Part shown: positions 1-5,325 of the stretch, piece after piece | Numbering within the stretch: the stretch's first letter is position 1 | How the letters are laid out: every line of letters begins with the position of its first letter | NCBI GenBank assembly: GCA_002344345.1 | Contig: DDTL01000009.1 | Coordinates: 1 to 5,325 of the forward strand | DNA length: 5,325 nt | Reading direction: 5' to 3' | Source: Saprospiraceae bacterium UBA2365 | GTDB taxonomy: Bacteria > Bacteroidota > Bacteroidia > Chitinophagales > Saprospiraceae | The notes under the pieces: model-generated | Seen by the model: only the letters and a program-made list of their open reading frames with translations | Databases searched by the model: none | Told to the model about the DNA's origin: nothing | Position numbers and translations under genes: made by a program

Positions 1-876
1 GCCGCCGTCAGTATTTATCTTATCAAGAATTTCATCAAGGCGTTTTTGAGTAAGATTGGGGGTTTTCTTAAATGGCGTCTGGTCTGATTTGTAAAAATTT
101 GTGCTGATGATTTTGGCTCGTTGTTGAGTTTTGGTATCGGGGTTGAAAAGATCAATAAACCAATCATACAGGTTATTCATCCAGTCTGCGCCATCAAGGC
201 CGCGACGCAAAATTACCACAAACAAATATCCAACCACAGCGCCAACGAGGTGTGCAATATGCAAGCCCGGATTATTGGCCGGAATGGTGGCCATATCTAA
301 CACCAGGTAAATGATGCCAACAATCCAAAGCGAAATACCGCCAGACAGCATGGGGAAAAGCTTGTAATTGGGGTTAATGGCTACTGCCGCTGCCGCAATT
401 GCCAAAATGCCGGCGCCACTCCCAAAAAAATAGTGTGTGTGAGGCTGTGCCTGAAAAGAGGGGAGAACCGATGCAACCACTAAATAAGCCGCTGCCCCGG
501 CAAAAGTGCCATAAATAAAAACCGGGATCACTTTGCGGTTTCCGGTCAGATCAATAAAAATAAAACCGAAGCACCAAAGCCACAGCATATTGGTAAGCAA
601 CTGCCAAAAACTCACATGAACGAAGGCATGCGTGAATATGGTCCAGAATTTTGCCAACGTAGTTTTTAGTACCGGCGAAAGCGCAAACCAAGTGAGGATA
701 TTTTTCTCAAAAATAGATTCAATATCCGCTCCCTCCGGATACCGTACGAAGGCAATCGCTTTAAAAAATGCAAGAACCACGAAAAGGATCATGCTGATGG
801 AGATCAAAATCACTACAGGGTTCATTCTCGCACCAAACGACAACCTGCTATCATAATTTCTTTCAGAAATTGACAT
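1..876 (-). CDS. Rhomboid-fold membrane protein, probably catalytically inactive; C-terminus cut by window edge
   Basis: This reading frame starts at ATG 876-874 and stays open for 292 codons to base 1, so the 3' end and stop lie outside the window. I see about six hydrophobic segments (roughly residues 20-42, 79-108, 117-138, 150-167, 174-194 and 206-224), then a hydrophilic tail with Lys- and Asp-rich stretches, including the motif RLDEILDKIN near the end. Such tails are known on the second of tandem rhomboids in Bacteroidota. It aligns without gaps to the neighbouring rhomboid over the second and third segments. Rhomboids cut peptide bonds within membranes by a Ser-His dyad. Here His209 remains (HIAHLVG), but the Ser position is Gly154 in FGSGAG, with a serine one residue earlier. 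The oxyanion His is Gln92 and the conserved Glu of segment 2 is Ile108, while Asn96 is kept. I infer a non-proteolytic, substrate- or partner-binding role in the inner membrane. The gene follows the active paralogue after 50 bases and is probably co-transcribed. Confidence 0.88.
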   Translation of the reverse strand, partial: MSISERNYDSRLSFGARMNPVVILISISMILFVVLAFFKAIAFVRYPEGADIESIFEKNILTWFALSPVLKTTLAKFWTIFTHAFVHVSFWQLLTNMLWLWCFGFIFIDLTGNRKVIPVFIYGTFAGAAAYLVVASVLPSFQAQPHTHYFFGSGAGILAIAAAAVAINPNYKLFPMLSGGISLWIVGIIYLVLDMATIPANNPGLHIAHLVGAVVGYLFVVILRRGLDGADWMNNLYDWFIDLFNPDTKTQQRAKIISTNFYKSDQTPFKKTPNLTQKRLDEILDKINTDGG

Positions 877-926
877 ACAATAAAGTAACCTGTTAGGTTT
901 TAGTTTTCAAAAAATCGCTTCAAACT

Positions 927-1595
927 TTAATATAACGTTCGCCGATTATTTTTGTTCCAGATTTTTAACAAAATAAATCCTGTGAGTGCGCCACCCAGGT
1001 GCGCAAAGTGGGCGATATTGTCGCCAGAGAATTTAGAAACCCCACCAAAAAGGTCAATAGCCACCAGCCCAAGTACCGCCCATTTTGCTTTTATTGGCAC
1101 GGGGATGAACATGATGTAGAGTTCTGTGTTGGGGAACGTCATGGCAAAAGCAACCAAAATGCCGAATACTGCGCCCGATGCGCCAACGGCAAGATTTTGA
1201 TCGCCCATATAATATTGCATGGCAAGATGCGCGGCGGCAGCTCCAAGGCCACAAATCAGGTAAAAGATGGTAAATCGTTTGGAGCCCCACACATTTTCTA
1301 AAATGCGTCCAAACATCCACAGCGCAAACATGTTGAAGAGGATATGGTAAAAAATAATTCCTCCTGACGGCTGACCAAAAATATCCATGCCATAGGCCGC
1401 ATGGGCAAACATGTGAGTAATAATTTGCCAGGGCCTGAATTCCTCACTTCCTATCGGCCACAACCCAATAATTGATGTAAGATTGATTTTGGGATCGTAA
1501 AGAACCTGCGCCACCCACACAAGCACATTGATCATAATAAGGTTTCGCACCGCAGGTGGAAAATTGCCCGAGGGCCTCGTATAAAAATCACTCAT
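927..1595 (-). CDS. Rhomboid family intramembrane serine protease
   Basis: This complete protein of 222 residues belongs to the rhomboid (GlpG-like, S54) family, which cleaves transmembrane segments of substrates inside the cytoplasmic membrane. All key elements are visible: the L1-loop sequence FRPWQIITHMF (53-63), HILFN (His84 and Asn88, oxyanion hole), Arg97, Glu100 and Trp103-Gly104 after segment 2, the nucleophile motif GASG (Ser140) and the catalytic His199 in AHFAHLGGALTG. Six membrane segments are predicted at about 18-32, 79-96, 109-126, 137-153, 160-182 and 196-213, the minimal six-helix bacterial form, with only a short basic tail (KIWNKNNRR). There is no extra domain. The ATG at 1595 is the only sensible start, because the next Met (21) lies inside the first membrane segment. 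A promoter-like sequence ends just four bases before this ATG. The gene sits between a lipoprotein gene and a degenerate paralogue. Its substrate cannot be told from the sequence. Confidence 0.95.
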   Translation of the reverse strand: MSDFYTRPSGNFPPAVRNLIMINVLVWVAQVLYDPKINLTSIIGLWPIGSEEFRPWQIITHMFAHAAYGMDIFGQPSGGIIFYHILFNMFALWMFGRILENVWGSKRFTIFYLICGLGAAAAHLAMQYYMGDQNLAVGASGAVFGILVAFAMTFPNTELYIMFIPVPIKAKWAVLGLVAIDLFGGVSKFSGDNIAHFAHLGGALTGFILLKIWNKNNRRTLY

Positions 1596-1599
1596 GTGA

Positions 1600-1633
1600 C
1601 AAAGATAACAGGTAGAAGCATTTTTTGTTCAAA
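1600..1633 (-). promoter_or_regulatory. Putative Bacteroidota-type promoter for the rhomboid pair
   Basis: On the minus strand, TATCTTTG (1607-1600) matches the Bacteroidota -7 consensus TAnnTTTG exactly. TTTG (1633-1630) lies 22 bases upstream and fits the -33 element, though the spacing is longer than the 19 bases seen before prfC. It lies in the 44-base gap between the lipoprotein and the protease. Transcription from it would begin at or within a base or two of the ATG at 1595, so the message could be leaderless. A chance match is possible, because the -7 motif has only six fixed bases. Confidence 0.42.
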
Positions 1634-1639
1634 GAGATG

Positions 1640-2020
1640 TTAGCGGTGTAGCTTGCGGCGCATGTAGTCACGAGCTTCGCGTATTTCCTTTTTTACACTA
1701 TCGGATATTCTGGCTGACAGTGTGTCTGCCGCAAGTCTTGCCTTTAAAGCAAGCGCCGCACTATCGTTAACCGGCGTGGACGCTGTTGCAGAAATTGATA
1801 CCAGCGAATCAGCTAATGCGGTGGTGGTGTCAGTTGTAGTTGCGTCTGGCTCTCCGTAATGCAGTGTATCAATGCCGGTTGTTCCCTCCTGAGATTTGTT
1901 CCCGCTGCCACCACAGGAAATTAAGAAGCCAACAATAGTGATCGCTATCAGTAATAAAAAAAGATGTTGGGGTCTCAATTGCTTTAATTTCCAACGAAAA
2001 TACTTCATTATCGTTACCAT
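1640..2020 (-). CDS. Small putative lipoprotein of unknown function
   Basis: I do not recognise a family. The product has 126 residues from the ATG at 2020, or 122 from the ATG at 2008, which gives a more typical start (MKYFRWKLKQ). The N-terminus is a lipoprotein signal peptide: a basic region with several Lys and Arg, a hydrophobic core LFLLLIAITIVGFLI, then a lipobox LISC with lipidated Cys36 followed by GGSG. After the cysteine comes a Thr/Ser/Asp-rich low-complexity linker (about 45-82, with DATTTDTTT), then an Ala-rich and finally strongly basic, probably helical end (about 90-126) finishing RRKLHR. The mature protein therefore looks like a lipid anchor, a flexible linker and a charged helix, without a visible enzyme domain. 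It should lie in the envelope; the residues after Cys36 are not acidic, so surface export is not indicated. The gene is 46 bases after rlmD and 44 before the rhomboid protease. Neither candidate start has a Shine-Dalgarno, so the start remains undecided. Confidence 0.75.
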   Translation of the reverse strand: MVTIMKYFRWKLKQLRPQHLFLLLIAITIVGFLISCGGSGNKSQEGTTGIDTLHYGEPDATTTDTTTALADSLVSISATASTPVNDSAALALKARLAADTLSARISDSVKKEIREARDYMRRKLHR

Positions 2021-2066
2021 GTGTAACTTATTTTGTTTGAACGATAACTTAGGCGATTGAGGGCAA

Positions 2067-3461
2067 CTAACGCAATTTTAATTGCACAACATTTTCAATA
2101 TGAAGCGTATGCGGGAACATATCCACCGGCTGAACTTTATCCAAATAATATTTGGCACTGAAAAGCGCTGCATCACGGGCTTGCGTAGAAGGGTTGCAAC
2201 TGATGTACACTATCTTTTCTGGAGCCAGATTTAATATGGATTCAACTACCTCCGCGTGCAGTCCGGATCTGGGCGGGTCCACAAAAATTACGTCAGGTTT
2301 GGAAGACAGCTTTTGCAATTCATTTTTCACGTCTCCAACGATAAATCCGACATTTTCTATGTGGTTGTTCAAGGCATTTTTTCTGGCATCTTCAATGGCT
2401 TCTTCTATCAGTTCAATACCGGTCACATGTTTGGCTCTGGCAGAGATGTACAGGGCAATACTCCCCAAACCGGTATAGAGGTCAAAAACGCTTTCATGCC
2501 CTTCCAATCCGGCAAAATCCAATGCAATATCGTATAAAACTTTGGTTTGCAGCGTATTGGTTTGAAAAAATGACTTTGGAGAAATGAGGAAATTCAATGA
2601 TCCCAGTTTTTCAGCTATCTCAGGTTTACCATCAAACAAGATAAATTCCTGATCATTCAGACTGTCGTTGAACTTGCTGTTGACTACATAAAACAGACTG
2701 GTGATCTCAGGAAATGATAGCTTTACAGAATTCAGTAGCGAGTGGATCTTTTCGGTGTTATTTTGGGAGAAAACGATCACTACCATCGTCTCACCTGTAG
2801 TAGCTGTCCTGACTACCATGTTTCTCATCAGTCCTGTATGCGTTTTAGCATCCCAATATGTGTACTCGTTGTCCTGCGTAAATTTTCTTACAAAATTACG
2901 GATGCTGTTGGAAGGTTCAGCCTGTAGATGACAATGATCGATTTGAACGATCTTGTCAAAACTGCCGGGGGCATGAAAACCAAGTGCTTCCTGTTTATCA
3001 GGCGTTTGCATGGTCTCCATTTCCTTCTCCGACCACCATCTTTTGGATGAAAAGGAAAACTCCAGTTTATTGCGGTATTCCGTAGTCAGGGCACAAGCTT
3101 TTACCGGTAAAAATTCCTTCGGTTCGATCCTTGCAATGCGTCTGAAGGCATCGTGTATCTGAATCTCTTTTTCTGCAAGTTGCCTTGCATAACTCAAATG
3201 TTGCCATTTGCAGCCACCGCAAGACTCAAAATGCGAACAAAATGGCGTAATTCTGTCGGGACTTAGTGCAACATAGTGTTTTACATGACCCTGGAACACA
3301 CCTTTTTGCTTTTTGGTCAAAAGGATCTCTGCCTGATCGCCGGGTACCGGTCCCTTGCAAAAAACAACGCGGCCATCATCGGTTCTGCCCACAGCCATTC
3401 CTTTATCCGCAATGCCTGTAAAATGCACCATTACCAATTCTGTTTTGCTTTTTCGAGCCAT
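2067..3461 (-). CDS. rlmD: 23S rRNA (uracil-C5)-methyltransferase, RlmD/RumA family
   Basis: This 464-residue protein has the full architecture of the TrmA/RumA family, which transfers a methyl group from S-adenosylmethionine to C5 of uracil in RNA. An N-terminal TRAM RNA-binding domain (about 5-62) is followed by the iron-sulfur cysteines Cys75, Cys81, Cys84 (C-x5-C-x2-C) and Cys177, then by the Rossmann methyltransferase domain. Visible catalytic elements are SFFQTN (Gln300), the SAM loop DLYTGLGS (327-334), VDPPRSG (Asp395), the nucleophile Cys422 in SCNPSTQARD and the base Glu456 in HTLHIENVV. In E. coli RlmD acts on U1939; in Gram-positive bacteria one relative (RlmCD) modifies both U747 and U1939, so the exact target here is inferred. 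The TRAM domain and Fe-S cluster argue against tRNA-specific TrmA. The start at 3461 lies 17 bases after the prfC stop, suggesting a shared transcript; no Shine-Dalgarno is seen. The stop is TAG. Confidence 0.93.
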   Translation of the reverse strand: MARKSKTELVMVHFTGIADKGMAVGRTDDGRVVFCKGPVPGDQAEILLTKKQKGVFQGHVKHYVALSPDRITPFCSHFESCGGCKWQHLSYARQLAEKEIQIHDAFRRIARIEPKEFLPVKACALTTEYRNKLEFSFSSKRWWSEKEMETMQTPDKQEALGFHAPGSFDKIVQIDHCHLQAEPSNSIRNFVRKFTQDNEYTYWDAKTHTGLMRNMVVRTATTGETMVVIVFSQNNTEKIHSLLNSVKLSFPEITSLFYVVNSKFNDSLNDQEFILFDGKPEIAEKLGSLNFLISPKSFFQTNTLQTKVLYDIALDFAGLEGHESVFDLYTGLGSIALYISARAKHVTGIELIEEAIEDARKNALNNHIENVGFIVGDVKNELQKLSSKPDVIFVDPPRSGLHAEVVESILNLAPEKIVYISCNPSTQARDAALFSAKYYLDKVQPVDMFPHTLHIENVVQLKLR

Positions 3462-3478
3462 GAAATACTTTTTGGGAA

Positions 3479-5059
3479 TTAAAATTCGGATTTCTCGTAA
3501 AAATTAACTTCCGGGTGATTCTCTTTCGCCATTTGAATTGCCCAGCCGGAATCTGCAAGAAAAACAAGCTTTCCATCTTTGTCCATGGCGAGATCTCTTT
3601 TTCTCCGGCTTTTGAAAAACTCAAAAGCTTTTTTATCCTCACAGGATACCCAAAGCGCTTTGTGAATATTGATTGGATCATAGCTGCAGGAAGCCCCGTA
3701 CTCATGTTCCAGTCGGTACTGGATCACTTCAAACTGCAGCGCACCGACGGTGCCAATGATCTTTTTACCTGTTTCAAGTGTGGTAAATAACTGAGCTACA
3801 CCCTCATCCATGAGTTGTTCAACACCTTTGTCCAACTGTTTTCTTTTCATCGGATTGGTATTGACCACAGCCCTGAATTCTTCAGGCGAAAAGCTTGGAA
3901 TACCCTTGAAATGAAGGATTTCTCCTTCTGTCAGTGTGTCGCCTATCTTGAAATTGCCGGAATCATACAAACCCACAATATCTCCCGGAAATGCTTCATC
4001 CACAATGCTTTTTTTGGAAGCCATGAACGAAGTCGGGTTGGGAAACCTCAGCATTTTTTCAAGCCTGATATGGTTATAGGGTGTATTTTTTCTGAAAACT
4101 CCGGATACCACCCGGACAAAGGCAATTCGATCTCTATGCTTCGGATCTATATTGGCATGAATTTTAAAAACAAAGCCGGTGAATGCGGATTCAAGGGGTA
4201 AAACCGCACGTTCTTCTGTAACTCTTGGTAGAGGTGCAGGAGCGATTTCCACGAAACAATCCAACAATTCCTTTACCCCGAAATTATTGACTGCACTGCC
4301 AAAAAAAACAGGAGACTGTTCTCCATTAAGGTATTTCTCTATTTCAAACGGATCATAGATCTGGTTGATCACACCGAGATCTTCACCAAGCTGTTTGGTT
4401 GGGTTTTTACCTAAATGCTTTTCAAGGCTTTCGTGATCATCCGGATCCAATTCAATGACATCTTCCTGTGTTTGTTTACTGTGGGGTCTGAAAAGTACCA
4501 GTTTGGATTCGTAAATATTGTATACACCCTGGAACCGTTGCCCCATTCCGACAGGCCAGCTCAGTGGGCAAACGCTCAAACCCAGCAAGGTTTCTACTTC
4601 ATCCAACAGGTCAAAGGCATCTTTTCCTTCACGGTCAAGTTTATTGATAAACACGATCATAGGAATATTCCTCATCCGGCAAACACTTACCAGTTTTTTG
4701 GTTTGTTCCTCCACTCCTTTTGCCACGTCGATGACAACGATCGCGCTATCCACTGCGCTGATGGTTCTGTAGGTATCTTCAGCAAAATCTTTGTGGCCGG
4801 GCGTATCAAGTATATTGACACGTCTGTCTCTGTAATCAAATGCCATCACTGAAGTGGCAACGGAAATACCTCTTTGTTTCTCGATCTCCATGAAATCAGA
4901 AGTGGCATGCTTTTTTATCTTGTTTGATTTAACTGCGCCTGCGATCTGGATCGCTCCACCGAACAACAATAATTTTTCTGTCAAAGTTGTTTTTCCGGCA
5001 TCCGGGTGACTGACGATGCCAAAAGTTTTTCTTTTATTGATCTCTGAAATGATGTCCAT
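3479..5059 (-). CDS. prfC: Peptide chain release factor 3 (RF3)
   Basis: RF3 is a translational GTPase in the cytoplasm that drives RF1 or RF2 off the ribosome after the finished peptide is released. The 526-residue product is close to the usual length (E. coli 529). The GTPase domain holds G1 SHPDAGKT (17-24), the switch region QRGISV (62-67), G3 DTPGH (85-89), G4 NKLD (139-142) and a G5-like GSA (254-256). A second beta-barrel domain (about 290-390) and the RF3-specific C-terminal domain (about 395-526, with LQFEVIQYRL) follow. SVATSVMAF after switch I and the PLSWPVG segment (165-171) are typical of RF3 and unlike EF-G. I place the start at ATG 5059, not at the in-frame TTG 5089, because that TTG lies within the promoter -7 box and adds residues not found in the family. 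The leader before the ATG is A-rich (GGAAAAAAGACCAAC). It is the first gene of the apparent operon. Confidence 0.96.
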   Translation of the reverse strand: MDIISEINKRKTFGIVSHPDAGKTTLTEKLLLFGGAIQIAGAVKSNKIKKHATSDFMEIEKQRGISVATSVMAFDYRDRRVNILDTPGHKDFAEDTYRTISAVDSAIVVIDVAKGVEEQTKKLVSVCRMRNIPMIVFINKLDREGKDAFDLLDEVETLLGLSVCPLSWPVGMGQRFQGVYNIYESKLVLFRPHSKQTQEDVIELDPDDHESLEKHLGKNPTKQLGEDLGVINQIYDPFEIEKYLNGEQSPVFFGSAVNNFGVKELLDCFVEIAPAPLPRVTEERAVLPLESAFTGFVFKIHANIDPKHRDRIAFVRVVSGVFRKNTPYNHIRLEKMLRFPNPTSFMASKKSIVDEAFPGDIVGLYDSGNFKIGDTLTEGEILHFKGIPSFSPEEFRAVVNTNPMKRKQLDKGVEQLMDEGVAQLFTTLETGKKIIGTVGALQFEVIQYRLEHEYGASCSYDPINIHKALWVSCEDKKAFEFFKSRRKRDLAMDKDGKLVFLADSGWAIQMAKENHPEVNFYEKSEF

Positions 5060-5086
5060 GTTGGTCTTTTTTCCGATTTGAACCCG

Positions 5087-5117
5087 CAAAGGTAATTTTT
5101 TTGTACATTTTTTGAAA
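5087..5117 (-). promoter_or_regulatory. Putative Bacteroidota-type promoter of prfC
   Basis: On the minus strand, TACCTTTG (5094-5087) matches the -7 consensus TAnnTTTG. TTTC (5117-5114), one base off the -33 element TTTG, lies 19 bases upstream. Transcription would start near 5080-5083, giving a leader of roughly 20-25 bases before ATG 5059. The spacer is rich in A, with runs of six and seven. The position, directly before the first gene and after a non-coding stretch, supports the call. Confidence 0.6.
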
Positions 5118-5325
5118 CCGACTTTGCATTAAGCATTGAAATAAATGGAATTTAAGATGTTATCAAATTTTTTTGTCGGGATCATACATGAATTTATATG
5201 ATGAATAGTTTGAATCATTTGATCAGGATAACTCAATTAAGCTTGATTATTTAAAAAAAATAGGTAGTTATTCAGGTGGTTAGCTAATGAGTATGCTAGC
5301 ATGTTAGTCTCTTTGAATTGAGCGT
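5095..5325. other. AT-rich intergenic region upstream of prfC, no gene seen
   Basis: No convincing coding frame is present on either strand. Short symmetrical sequences occur: the perfect 10-base palindrome ATGCTAGCAT (5293-5302), the palindrome TTAGCTAA (5280-5287), and an inverted repeat ATCATA/TATGAT (5181-5186 and 5197-5202) with a 10-base loop. None is followed by the GC stem and T-run expected of a terminator. A minus-strand frame is open from the right edge to a TAA at about 5237, but it is too short to tell from chance. Apart from the prfC promoter at its left end, I see no regulatory site that I can name. Confidence 0.6.

Noticed and set aside
887..899. Small hairpin AACCT-GTT-AGGTT in the gap before the second rhomboid, as a terminator or translational control element
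   Set aside because: The stem is only five pairs with a three-base loop, and on the coding strand it is not followed by a T-run; too weak to call.
905..930. Possible promoter for the second rhomboid (TAAAGTTTG on the minus strand)
   Set aside because: It has three bases instead of two between TA and TTTG, overlaps the stop of the preceding gene, and lies farther from the start than expected.
3815..4852. Plus-strand open frames of 128 and 145 codons opposite prfC
   Set aside because: They are antisense shadows of a well-conserved GTPase gene, with compositions unlike real proteins and no domain that I recognise.
5181..5202. ATCATA/TATGAT inverted repeat as a transcription terminator
   Set aside because: The stem is six A/T-rich pairs with a ten-base loop and no T-run follows on either strand.
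5237..5323. Minus-strand open frame from the right edge to a TAA, as the end of an upstream gene
   Set aside because: About 29 codons of AT-rich sequence with no recognisable residues; an open stretch of this length is expected by chance.
1..5325. Defence system, mobile element, CRISPR array or RNA gene
   Set aside because: No transposase, integrase, spacer-repeat periodicity, tRNA-like cloverleaf or rRNA sequence is seen; the genes are conserved housekeeping and membrane proteins.

Overview
The window looks like a chromosomal housekeeping segment from a member of the Bacteroidota. Three things suggest this: two promoter-like sites match the Bacteroidota -7 consensus TAnnTTTG, start codons have A-rich leaders with no clear Shine-Dalgarno, and two rhomboid genes stand in tandem, the second with the long lysine-rich cytosolic tail familiar from this phylum. 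The style of the tandem rhomboids makes a Chitinophagales-like origin plausible, but that is an inference from memory and was not tested.

All five genes lie on the minus strand and read from right to left. From 5325 down to about 5095 there is an AT-rich non-coding stretch. A promoter at 5087-5117 precedes prfC (peptide chain release factor 3, 5059-3479). After 17 bases comes rlmD (23S rRNA uracil-C5 methyltransferase, 3461-2067). After 46 bases comes a small lipoprotein of unknown function (2020-1640). After 44 bases, which hold a second promoter-like site, comes an apparently active rhomboid intramembrane protease (1595-927). After 50 bases comes a second rhomboid-fold protein (876-1) that runs off the left edge of the window and has lost most of the catalytic residues. 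No terminator is visible, so all five genes could be read as one unit, with the internal promoter allowing separate expression of the rhomboid pair.

The first two genes both serve the ribosome: RF3 recycles class I release factors after termination, and RlmD methylates 23S rRNA. The last three encode envelope proteins. Whether the lipoprotein is linked in function to the rhomboid pair is open. No mobile element, CRISPR array, RNA gene or defence system was found. The most interesting observations are the active-plus-inactive rhomboid pair and a promoter so close to the protease start codon that the transcript may be leaderless. I do not see a clearly new biological system here.
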